A stretch of DNA of 45,846 bases from Cloacibacterium sp. GTDB lineage: Bacteria; Bacteroidota; Bacteroidia; Flavobacteriales; Weeksellaceae. The notes below the pieces were generated by a model. That model searched no databases. It saw nothing but the letters and a program-made list of their open reading frames with translations, and had not been told where the DNA came from. Of the stretch, positions 24,294 through 32,217 are shown piece after piece. The translations under genes were made by a program, and so were the position numbers. The DNA is taken from positions 1 through 45,846 of the forward strand of contig JAGOJI010000005.1 of the NCBI GenBank assembly GCA_017995195.1, in the 5' to 3' direction. The first letter of the stretch is position 1. Each line of letters starts with the position of its first letter.

Positions 24294-24937
24294 ATGAAAA
24301 AATTCCTTATTATTAGTTCTATTCTAATCCTGCTCTCTTCTTGTCAAAGAATAGGATTACCGGAGAATCAAAAGATTTATTACAAATTTACCGCAGAAGA
24401 TTATAAGTACATACCCGAAAATACGCCAATATGAAAGGTAGTATTATCACATATAAATCGAGTAGTAATGAAGAAATCAAACTAAAAGTAGAAGGCTACG
24501 GATTATCCGAAAATAACTTTGTTTCTGGAGAATATTTCGGGACAGATTATTATAATGATGGAATTGGAATTGATCTAAAATTTCTTAACAGCTCCGGTGA
24601 TTGTGCAAGGATAGGATTAGGAATTGCAAAATCTGAAAATAACAAGGTGGGGTATAGTTTTACGGTGAATGGAACTTACAGGTTTTTTAATGGAGCATGT
24701 GGAGGGAAGATTAATTATTTTAATCTCCCAAAAGATAAAGAGATTTTAGAAAGCCTTACTGTAAATGGCACAGTTTATAATTCTGTATTTATAATTGATT
24801 GTGTTGGGATATCTAGCGATAATTCCATTTATCTAAACAAAGATTTCCAGTTTGATAAAATATATTTTGACCTAAAACAGGGTGTTATTGGCGTTTTTAA
24901 CGCCAATAACCAAGAAATTTACTGGATTCAACCATAA
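24294..24937 (+). pseudogene. Frameshifted small lipoprotein (paralogue of 25837-26484)
   Basis: The reading frame starts at 24294 with a lipoprotein signal (LILLSSC, Cys17) and then RIGLPENQKIYYKFTAEDYKYIP. Compared with the intact paralogue, one T is missing after 24418, so the first frame ends with a TGA at 24432. The rest of the protein continues from an ATG at 24431 that overlaps that TGA (ATGA), at the Met conserved in the paralogue. Without correction the lipidated N-terminus and the main domain are separate peptides; termination-reinitiation at ATGA would give an unlipidated 168-aa product. The family is unknown to me. Residues near the ends are almost identical to the paralogue, while the middle has diverged. 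Confidence 0.8.
24884..24910. repeat. 27-bp hairpin with TTT loop (copy 1)
   Basis: GTTATTGGCGTT and AACGCCAATAAC, 12-bp perfect arms around TTT. It lies in frame in the 3' end of the lipoprotein gene and encodes GVFNANN. The paralogue has the same arms with AAA in the loop. Confidence 0.85.
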
Positions 24938-24971
24938 TCACAACTTTACTGTAAACCAAAATTTCAATACT

Positions 24972-25526
24972 ATGAAAACATTTTTCTTACTACTTCTTAT
25001 CGGCTTTAGTGCAATAAGTTGTACAGACAGAAACACAGAAACAAAGACAGACCAACTACCGCCAATTACACAAACCGGTGCAAATACAGCAGGTTGCTTG
25101 GTAGATGGTAAAGTATTAATCCCTAAAAATGGAAGCCAAGCAATCGGAGGACCTCCTGCTTATGGGTTAGTAATATCTAGACTTTATGGAAGTTTCAGAT
25201 TAGATATTAAAAACTACAAAAATGCTTTTATTCATCTGTTTATAAAGAAGTTAGAAGATAATAAATCTATATACAATATAGAACAATCTGATGGGGAATT
25301 CTATGAGCCACACTCAAATAATTCAGAATCACAACTCTCTATTTCTTACAACTATAAAGAATATTTATCGTCCAGTAATTCAGGCACTATAAATATTACT
25401 AAAAATTCATACCCAATTATTTCAGGAACTTTTACTGCTACTCTTTATAACAAAGATAATCCTTCAGAAAAAATAAATATCACGGAAGGCAGATTTGATA
25501 TTAATGTAACAACACTAAATAAATAA
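24972..25526 (+). CDS. Small lipoprotein (DUF6252-like)
   Basis: A 184-aa lipoprotein: signal MKTFFLLLLIGFSAISC, lipidated Cys17. The next part, TGANTAGCLVDGKVLIPK near 38-55, and the C-terminal ITEGRFDIN resemble, from memory, the DUF6252 group of flavobacterial lipoproteins. The middle has beta-strand character with many Tyr, Asn and Ser. The open frame begins further upstream (24882), but that part overlaps the preceding gene in another frame; the ATG at 24972 gives the lipobox. It lies 34 bases after the frameshifted lipoprotein. The role is unknown. Confidence 0.7.
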   Translation: MKTFFLLLLIGFSAISCTDRNTETKTDQLPPITQTGANTAGCLVDGKVLIPKNGSQAIGGPPAYGLVISRLYGSFRLDIKNYKNAFIHLFIKKLEDNKSIYNIEQSDGEFYEPHSNNSESQLSISYNYKEYLSSSNSGTINITKNSYPIISGTFTATLYNKDNPSEKINITEGRFDINVTTLNK

Positions 25527-25530
25527 AACT

Positions 25531-25683
25531 ATCAAAACAACTTTAAAACTTTTAGCCCTTTTTCTATGTATTAGCCTTTATGCACAAGAGAAAAACTATA
25601 CCGAAAAAATGGATAGCCTTATGATGTATGTGGACAAAAGCCAAATGATCATTAAAAATAATTACTTACATATCAAATTGTAA
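25531..25683 (+). pseudogene. 5' remnant of a secreted-protein gene
   Basis: Read from 25531, 50 codons form a signal peptide (KTTLKLLALFLCISLYAQ) and a short mature stretch (KNYTEKMDSLMMYVDKSQM), then a stop. The codon where ATG is expected is ATC. It is placed after a lipoprotein gene, as is the intact lipase-like gene at 26502, so it looks like what is left of a first copy of that gene or of a relative. The gap 25684-25836 holds only A/T-rich sequence. Confidence 0.5.
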
Positions 25684-25836
25684 AAATATTATATGTTTAT
25701 CAATTTGTATAAATATTATTTAAAATAATAATAAATATCATTTTTCTTTAAAATAATATAAAAAGAATGTCTGAAATAATTTTAGTTTTGTTAGTAAGAT
25801 TAGAGATAAAAAAAATAAATCCAAAAAAATAATATT

Positions 25837-26484
25837 ATGAAAACGTATTTCAGTTTAGCTTTGTTATTATTATTATTATTTATTTCTTGTAATAGGATAG
25901 GCATACCAGAAAACAAGAAAGTATATTACAAATTTACCGCAGAAGATTATAAGTACATACCCGATAAATACGCCAATATGAAAGGTAGTATTATCACGTA
26001 TAAATCGAGTAGTAATGAAGAAATCCAACTAAAAGTAGAAGGCTACGGATTATCCGAAAATAATTATCTAAAAGGACAGTATTTTGGCACAGATTATTAC
26101 AACGATGGTATCGGTATGACGTTAAAATTTCTTAATGCCTCTAATGATTGTGCAAAAATCATTGTTGACATTAGTAAATATGAAAACAATGTTATAGGCT
26201 ATAATTTTAATGCATCTGGTGATAATAAATTTTTTAGTGGTGGATGTGGAGGTTTTATCTATTATCTAAATTTGCCCCAAGACTTAGGAACTCTACAAAA
26301 AATGACGGTAAATAATATCACTTATGCTTATGTCTACACTATTAATTGTATTGATATATCGAGTTTTGGAGATATTTATCTAAATCCTAATTTCCAGTTT
26401 GATAAAATATATTTTGACCTAAAACAGGGTGTTATTGGCGTTAAAAACGCCAATAACCAAGAAACCTATTGGATTCAACCATAA
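25837..26484 (+). CDS. Small lipoprotein, intact paralogue
   Basis: A 215-aa lipoprotein (lipobox LLFISC, Cys18). I do not recognise the family. The mature part starts NRIGIPENKKVYYKFTAEDY, then has a conserved MKGSIITYKSSSNEEI near 48-63, a variable middle, and a conserved ending FQFDKIYFDLKQGVIGV. Two Cys in the middle (NDCAKI, GGCGG) and one near INCIDIS are shared with the broken paralogue. It lies 17 bases before the secreted lipase-like gene and is probably cotranscribed with it. A partner or anchor for that protein is possible but unproven. Confidence 0.75.
   Translation: MKTYFSLALLLLLLFISCNRIGIPENKKVYYKFTAEDYKYIPDKYANMKGSIITYKSSSNEEIQLKVEGYGLSENNYLKGQYFGTDYYNDGIGMTLKFLNASNDCAKIIVDISKYENNVIGYNFNASGDNKFFSGGCGGFIYYLNLPQDLGTLQKMTVNNITYAYVYTINCIDISSFGDIYLNPNFQFDKIYFDLKQGVIGVKNANNQETYWIQP
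26431..26457. repeat. 27-bp hairpin with AAA loop (copy 2)
   Basis: The same 12-bp arms as at 24884-24910, but the loop is AAA, the reverse complement of TTT. The preceding 52 bases (26391-26442) are identical to 24844-24895. It encodes GVKNANN. Confidence 0.85.
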
Positions 26485-26501
26485 CCACAAATTTTATTAA
26501 T

Positions 26502-29500
26502 ATGAAAACAAAACTATTCCTCTGTATTGCTACAACACTTTTCGCAATACTTATCCGCTCTCAGTTGCCAACTGTTCAGGTTTTTCAAGAGCAACAAACC
26601 AACTATTGGAACACCTCACTTTCTACATTAAAACAAGATTCAAGATACTCTTTAGGTCTGGAAATTCTCTACGACAAGGTAACTCCTTTTTCAGGTTTAT
26701 ATACTTTTAATGATAGAGATAATAATGTTTCCCGAGCATCACATTTTAAACAAGCATTATCGGAGATTTATAGAGCATCTGATAAATTGAAGTTTGAATC
26801 TATTGAAAGTTTACAAAGTAGAATTGAATTACGAGAAAATTCACAATTACAGGCACGAATTTTACCAGACTATACTCCGACGGTAAAAGTGGGAATTATT
26901 AATACCCAGATTAATTATCTGAACTATGATGAAGATTTTCCAAATGATGGAGGCGTTAAATTAGAAAATGGAGTTTTTGTACCTAATAATATCCAACCTC
27001 CATTAATATCCAAACAAGTCAGTATTATATCACCTTTAGAAGAATTAGTTGCTACCTCCAATAATGTGGTTAATTTTGAATTTTCATTATCAGAGCTTTA
27101 CCAATGGGGAAATAAAAATATAAAAAATCTAACTGCTGATTTTGGAAATGGTATCGCTATGACTGTTATTGAAAATGGTCAGTTTGTACAGAATATATTT
27201 ACTGTCAATTATTCTGAATTAGATAAAACACAGCTTTTAAAATTCAATATTACTTATAGTGATAATACCTCAATTACTACCTATGCAGGAATAAGTGTAG
27301 GAAGAGATGCTTCAAATCAAATTTTTGCAAAAGGAACATCTATTTTGAAGGAACATAAATCTGCTATTGCGGGAAATGATGGTTTAAAAGGAAAAATAGA
27401 TTATAGAATCTTTTTTGGAGAACAAAATACGGACAGTAAACTTCGTAAACCATTCATCATAGTAGATGGATTTGATCCAGGTAATAAAAGAAGAATTATT
27501 GAAGCAGATTGTGCTACAGACCCCAAATGCATAGAAGCAAATAGTAACTGGGGAAAAGAGCCATACGAATCCATTGAAACCCTGATGAAGTATAATAATG
27601 GTGCAGCAGACCTTAAAGACCAATTGCTAAAACTGAATTATGATGTTATTGTTGTTGATTTTCCTAGCTATTGCCGCAGCAAAACAGCACCTTATGAGGT
27701 GGTGGATTGTAAAAATAATCCGAATGCAGATCGTATAGACGGCGGTGCAGATGATATTTTCAGAAATGGAAGAACGATTGCTTCTTTTATTCAAGAAGTC
27801 AATAAAGAAATAAAAATAAATGGTAGTAGCGAAAAACTAGTAGTGGTAGGTCCAAGCATGGGCGGGCAAATTACACGATATGCTTTAGCGTATATGGAGA
27901 AAAAGCAAGTAGAAACAGGTGACCAAAATTGGAATCACAACACTAGATTGTGGGTAAGTATGGATAGTCCACATCAAGGTGCTACAATTCCCTTGGCTAT
28001 TCAAGGAGATTTGTATTTTATGGGAGAATTACTTGGAAAAGATGCCGCTAAGACTAAATATAGAAATATTATTAACTCAAAAGCAGCAAGACAAATGCTT
28101 TTAGCTATTGCGGGCAATAAATCTAATTTCTATAATTCTGAGCACGATGTATATAATGCAGAGTTAAAATCTAATGGAGTTGTTGGTAGTAATGGATATC
28201 CAATCTTAAATAATATCAAAAAAATTGCTATTGCAAATGGGTCGCTCATTGGTAGTAAAAATATAAACCCTTCTGAAAAGTTCTATGAAATAGCTGCTTT
28301 TGCCAAAGTCAGACTTTTTGGATTTAAAGTCGATAATAAACCTGTGTTTAGATTAAATAATTGGTTTATGCCAGAAAAATATACATCTAATACTCTAATA
28401 CAGAATTTTTCTTATCAGCCCAAAAAGACACTGAACTGGAACCTTACCAATAATCTTTGGATGGGAAGTTTGGACGCGGCTCCTGGTGGAAATTTTAATT
28501 CTGCAAATGATTTAAAAATTGAAGTTTATAAAGAATTAAAAGGTACAAATGCTTTTAGTTTTCCTTTATCTGGCTCTTGGTATGTAATACCTATCCTTTG
28601 GACTGGTTCAAGATTAAATGTTGAACAACGAATTCCAGGCAATATTGATGTCACAATTACACCTCAATCGTTTATTCCTACGCATTCTGCTTTAGACACT
28701 AATGGATTTACAGATTGGTATCAGCCAATAAATAGAAATTTGGTATGCTCTGGTCAAACTCCTTTTGATAGTTATTACGGAGAAGAGAATAATATGGGAC
28801 ATGTCACTTTTACAAATAATATGGCAAGTTGGCTAAAAGAATGGCTTTCAGGTAATAATCCTCCGCCTCCAGTTTATAATAATAATTCGGTTGTAGCGAT
28901 TCAAGGTTCAAAGAATATTTGCTTAAATCAAAATTCTTTATATTCATTTAATATATGTGATTTTCCTGCCAATCCACAATGGACTGCTACAAATGCTAGT
29001 ATCATTGCTCAAACTAATAATTCCGTAACGATAAATAGCAATACGAATGGACTTGTCAAATTAATAGCAAACTTTCCAAATTCAAATATTCAGCCTATAA
29101 TAAAAAAAATATGGGTTGGAACTCCACAGTTTTATGTAATTCCAGACTCAGAAAATACTAATTATGTAACATTTCATTTAGAAAGTTCAAATCCTGAGGC
29201 ATCATTAGATGACCAAGGTTTAACACCAACTCAAGTCATATGGAAAAGATTAGATACCGGAGCAACAAGAACAGGTTATACTTATTTTGCCAATGGACTG
29301 AGCTACAATTGGAGCTATGATGTTGAAATTAAAGGAACAAATTCTTGTGGTAGTTATACCGATTATACTACTATAACTCCACCACCACCTCCAAACTGCG
29401 ATTATATTTATAGAATCTCAAATGTTCAAAGTAATGATTATACTATTGCAAGGATAATTGATCCTATTTGTCCACAACCGTATGCCATGAATAGGAGTTT

Positions 29501-29678
29501 AGAGACTACTAAGGTCGACGAAACTTATGATATAACCGTAGTGAATAATTTAGGAAATACGATAGTTCAGAAAAAAGGAAAAAATTTTAGTTTATCAAGT
29601 TTTCCAACAGGAACTTATTTTGTAAGAATTGTAAAGGATAATAAAATAGTTTCCAGTCAAACTTTAATCAAAAAATAA
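26502..29678 (+). CDS. Secreted lipase-like alpha/beta hydrolase with T9SS sorting domain
   Basis: A 1058-aa exported protein. A signal peptide ends near residue 20 (IRSQ). After a domain of about 300 residues of unknown type comes an alpha/beta-hydrolase region: IIVDGFDPGNKRR near 318 (oxyanion side), the nucleophile elbow VVGPSMGGQ with Ser near 451, and MDSPHQGA near 487, as in PGAP1/lipase-like hydrolases. A Pro-rich linker near 790 precedes PKD/Ig-like segments (about 800-960). The last 70 residues are a type A T9SS sorting domain (DITVVNNLGNTIVQ, then LSSFPTGTYFVRIV). The ATG at 26502 is chosen because it opens the signal peptide; the frame itself starts earlier. Probably a surface or secreted esterase; the substrate is unknown. 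Confidence 0.85.
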   Translation: MKTKLFLCIATTLFAILIRSQLPTVQVFQEQQTNYWNTSLSTLKQDSRYSLGLEILYDKVTPFSGLYTFNDRDNNVSRASHFKQALSEIYRASDKLKFESIESLQSRIELRENSQLQARILPDYTPTVKVGIINTQINYLNYDEDFPNDGGVKLENGVFVPNNIQPPLISKQVSIISPLEELVATSNNVVNFEFSLSELYQWGNKNIKNLTADFGNGIAMTVIENGQFVQNIFTVNYSELDKTQLLKFNITYSDNTSITTYAGISVGRDASNQIFAKGTSILKEHKSAIAGNDGLKGKIDYRIFFGEQNTDSKLRKPFIIVDGFDPGNKRRIIEADCATDPKCIEANSNWGKEPYESIETLMKYNNGAADLKDQLLKLNYDVIVVDFPSYCRSKTAPYEVVDCKNNPNADRIDGGADDIFRNGRTIASFIQEVNKEIKINGSSEKLVVVGPSMGGQITRYALAYMEKKQVETGDQNWNHNTRLWVSMDSPHQGATIPLAIQGDLYFMGELLGKDAAKTKYRNIINSKAARQMLLAIAGNKSNFYNSEHDVYNAELKSNGVVGSNGYPILNNIKKIAIANGSLIGSKNINPSEKFYEIAAFAKVRLFGFKVDNKPVFRLNNWFMPEKYTSNTLIQNFSYQPKKTLNWNLTNNLWMGSLDAAPGGNFNSANDLKIEVYKELKGTNAFSFPLSGSWYVIPILWTGSRLNVEQRIPGNIDVTITPQSFIPTHSALDTNGFTDWYQPINRNLVCSGQTPFDSYYGEENNMGHVTFTNNMASWLKEWLSGNNPPPPVYNNNSVVAIQGSKNICLNQNSLYSFNICDFPANPQWTATNASIIAQTNNSVTINSNTNGLVKLIANFPNSNIQPIIKKIWVGTPQFYVIPDSENTNYVTFHLESSNPEASLDDQGLTPTQVIWKRLDTGATRTGYTYFANGLSYNWSYDVEIKGTNSCGSYTDYTTITPPPPPNCDYIYRISNVQSNDYTIARIIDPICPQPYAMNRSLETTKVDETYDITVVNNLGNTIVQKKGKNFSLSSFPTGTYFVRIVKDNKIVSSQTLIKK

Positions 29679-29704
29679 TTATATCATTACAATAAACAAG
29701 CAAC

Positions 29705-29729
29705 AAAGCAGATGATTTTCATCTGCTTT
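29705..29729. terminator. Terminator behind the T9SS lipase-like gene
   Basis: AAAGCAGATGA (29705-29715) pairs with TCATCTGCTTT (29719-29729); weaker outer pairing with ACAATAAACA before and TTTATTGT after extends the stem. It faces a convergent gene. Confidence 0.8.
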
Positions 29730-29849
29730 GTTTATTGTCAAAGAGAGACCAAAGGCTCAAATTTTTAATTTACACATTTAGTAGAATAATGTTGTTGTAT
29801 TACATTCATAGATTTACAACTTTGAATGCCTTTACAATAGTAATTTCTT

Positions 29850-30815
29850 CTAATTTTTAACTAATCTCATGATTTCCAAAGCTACTTTTAGGGCTTCGGT
29901 TCCGTCTTGCAGACTCACTTCTATGGGCTTATTTTCTATAATGGCAGTAGCAAAACTTTCCAACTCGTCTAAAATAGCATTGTTGGGCTGAATATTGGGA
30001 TATTCAAAAAGAATTTGATTTTTCTCTCCTTCGGCATTTTCGATAATCATGTCGAAATCCGAAGGCTTTTCAGGTGCAGGTTTCATGCGAATCACTTCTG
30101 CTTTTTTCTCTAAAAAATCAACGGAAATATAGGCATCTTTTTGGAAAAATCTACTTTTGCGCATAGCTTTCATCGAAATTCTGCTGGTGGTAAGATTGGC
30201 TACACAACCATTTTCAAACTCTATACGTGCATTGGTAATATCGGGACTTTTGCTCACTACCGATACACCGCTGGCATGAATGTTTTTTACAGGAGATTTT
30301 ACAATGGACAATAGAATATCCAAATCATGAATCATTAAATCCAACACCACCGAAACATCTGTCCCACGAGGATTAAACTCTGCTAAACGATGGATTTCAA
30401 TAAACATAGGGTTTTGAATGAAAGATTTGGTGGCTATGAAAGCCGGGTTATATCTTTCTACATGACCTACCTGTGCTTTTATGCCCTTTTGGTTGCATAG
30501 TTTAATGATTTCCTGTGCCTGCTCCAAAGTTTGGGTAACGGGTTTTTCTATGAAAAAATGCAATCCTTTTTCAATCGCTATTTTGGCATAATCGTAGTGG
30601 TATAGGGTAGGAGTGACAATGTCGAGCACCTCGATTTGGTGGAGTAATTCATCTAAATTTTCGTAGAACTTATATCCGAATTCGGTTTCTAATTTTTTAC
30701 CATTTTCCACATCTTTATCGTGGAATCCTACTAATTCGTATTTTTCAGATTGATTAAGTAGTTTTAAATGTATTTTACCAAGGTGTCCGGCACCTACCAA
30801 ACCAGCTTTTAACAT
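29850..30815 (-). CDS. Gfo/Idh/MocA family oxidoreductase
   Basis: A 321-aa NAD(P)-dependent oxidoreductase. The Rossmann motif GLVGAGHLGKIHL opens the protein. The hallmark EKPVTQTLEQAQ (Glu-Lys-Pro) is near residue 93-104, GHVERYNPAF near 121-130, and LDLMIHDLDILL near 163-174 carries the active-site acid/His region. The substrate, usually a sugar or its derivative, cannot be read from sequence. It is transcribed from its own promoter and ends against the terminator shared with the T9SS gene. Confidence 0.9.
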   Translation of the reverse strand: MLKAGLVGAGHLGKIHLKLLNQSEKYELVGFHDKDVENGKKLETEFGYKFYENLDELLHQIEVLDIVTPTLYHYDYAKIAIEKGLHFFIEKPVTQTLEQAQEIIKLCNQKGIKAQVGHVERYNPAFIATKSFIQNPMFIEIHRLAEFNPRGTDVSVVLDLMIHDLDILLSIVKSPVKNIHASGVSVVSKSPDITNARIEFENGCVANLTTSRISMKAMRKSRFFQKDAYISVDFLEKKAEVIRMKPAPEKPSDFDMIIENAEGEKNQILFEYPNIQPNNAILDELESFATAIIENKPIEVSLQDGTEALKVALEIMRLVKN

Positions 30816-30834
30816 AGCGAAAATTTTATGTAGG

Positions 30835-30862
30835 CAAAGATAGAAAAAAAGTCGGGAATCAA
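30835..30862 (-). promoter_or_regulatory. Promoter of the Gfo/Idh/MocA gene (TTG-N17-TATCTTTG)
   Basis: On the minus strand TTG (30862-30860) is followed after 17 bases by TATCTTTG (30842-30835), matching the Bacteroidota consensus. The start codon is 20 bases downstream. Confidence 0.7.
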
Positions 30863-30911
30863 GAGCCAGCTACCAATTACCATCAACTATCAATCATCAA
30901 CTATCAACCAA

Positions 30912-32132
30912 TTACCCCAACATTCGTTGTGCTTTTTTTACGCCTTCTGCAAAGGCATCAATTTCGTGGAAAGTATTATATACCGCAAAACTGGCTCTTA
31001 CCGTTCCTGCGATACCGAAAAAATTCATGATGGGTTGGGTACAATGGTGTCCTGTTCTCACGGCAATCCCTAATTTATCCAGAATCATTCCGACATCGGA
31101 AGCAATTCCTAATCCTTCTAAATTGAACGAAACTACTCCTGTTCGTCGGACTCTTTCGGCATAAATTTTTACTCCTTCAATTTCAAGTAATTTTTCTTGA
31201 GCGTATTTTAATAAACTATTTTCGTGGTTTTGGATTTCTAAATGCCCTATGCTTTCCATGAAATCTATGGCAGCACCAAGGGCAATATTTCCGCCTACAT
31301 TGGGTGTTCCTGCTTCAAATTTGAAAGGAAGCCCTGCGTATGTTGTTTTTTCGAAAGAACAAGTGGCAATCATTTCTCCACCGCCGTGGAAGGCTTGTAA
31401 CTGCTCAAGTGCCGATTCTTTCCCATACAAAATTCCTGTTCCCATAGGAGCATACATTTTATGACCTGAAAATACAAAAAAGTCGCAGTCCATTTTCTGA
31501 ACATCAATTTTGAAGTGAGGAACAGATTGTGCCCCATCTATTACAACAAACGCATTGGAATATTTGCGGGCTTTTCCGATGATTTCTTCAATAGGGTTAA
31601 TAACTCCTAAGGCATTGGATACTTGATTAACAGCTACTATTCTTGTTTTGTCACCAAGCCAATCATCTAAAACATCGATTTGCAAAATACCGTTTTCATC
31701 TATAGGGATTACCCGCAATTTTGCTCCTGTTCTTTCACACAGCATTTGCCACGGAACAATGTTGGAATGGTGTTCTAAGTAAGAAATAATGATTTCATCT
31801 CCTTCTTTTACAAGATGGGTAATGGCATAGGCAATAAGATTGATGCCTTCCGTAGTACCTTTGGTAAAAATAATTTCGTAGTCGTGAGCGGCATTGATGA
31901 ATTTCTGAACCTTCTGTCTTGCCAATTCCATTTCTTCTGTAGCCAGTTGGCTTAGTGTATGGATACCTCTGTGAACATTGGCATTGGTAGTGGTGTAGTA
32001 TTTTTGCCAAGTTTCCAAAACAGAAATCGGTTTTTGTGAAGTTGCTCCGTTATCCAAATAAATCAGAGGTTTTCCGTTGATTTTTTGAGTAAGTATAGGA
32101 AATTGCTGGCGGATATTATCTATATTGAACAT
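30912..32132 (-). CDS. sufS: Cysteine desulfurase SufS
   Basis: A 406-aa class V PLP enzyme that takes sulfur from cysteine for iron-sulfur cluster assembly. Seen: YLDNGATSQKP near 25-35, NVHRGIHTLS near 51-60, TKGTTEGIN near 90-98, the PLP lysine in VFSGHKMYAPMG near 220-231, and the persulfide Cys in VRTGHHCTQP near 357-366; the RxGHHC form marks the SufS group. No other suf genes are in the window, which is unusual for a group II desulfurase, so they must lie elsewhere. A TAACTTTG element lies 20 bases upstream. Confidence 0.93.
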   Translation of the reverse strand: MFNIDNIRQQFPILTQKINGKPLIYLDNGATSQKPISVLETWQKYYTTTNANVHRGIHTLSQLATEEMELARQKVQKFINAAHDYEIIFTKGTTEGINLIAYAITHLVKEGDEIIISYLEHHSNIVPWQMLCERTGAKLRVIPIDENGILQIDVLDDWLGDKTRIVAVNQVSNALGVINPIEEIIGKARKYSNAFVVIDGAQSVPHFKIDVQKMDCDFFVFSGHKMYAPMGTGILYGKESALEQLQAFHGGGEMIATCSFEKTTYAGLPFKFEAGTPNVGGNIALGAAIDFMESIGHLEIQNHENSLLKYAQEKLLEIEGVKIYAERVRRTGVVSFNLEGLGIASDVGMILDKLGIAVRTGHHCTQPIMNFFGIAGTVRASFAVYNTFHEIDAFAEGVKKAQRMLG

Positions 32133-32152
32133 GTTGCTTATTTAGAATCGTT

Positions 32153-32160
32153 CAAAGTTA
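32153..32160 (-). promoter_or_regulatory. -7 element for sufS
   Basis: TAACTTTG on the minus strand, a perfect TAnnTTTG, 20 bases before the sufS start. No clear -33 TTG. Confidence 0.5.
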
Positions 32161-32179
32161 CGAATTTTTGTCATAAAAA

Positions 32180-32204
32180 GCCCTCTACTTAAAAAGAAGA
32201 GGGC
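32180..32204 (-). terminator. Terminator of the TonB receptor gene
   Basis: GCCCTCT (32180-32186) pairs with AGAGGGC (32198-32204); on the minus strand a T-run follows. Confidence 0.8.
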
Positions 32205-32217
32205 AAAAAGAAGGCTT

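Noticed and set aside
26469-26501. Earlier start of the T9SS lipase-like protein
   Set aside because: It overlaps the preceding lipoprotein gene and puts polar residues in front of the signal peptide. The ATG at 26502 fits better.
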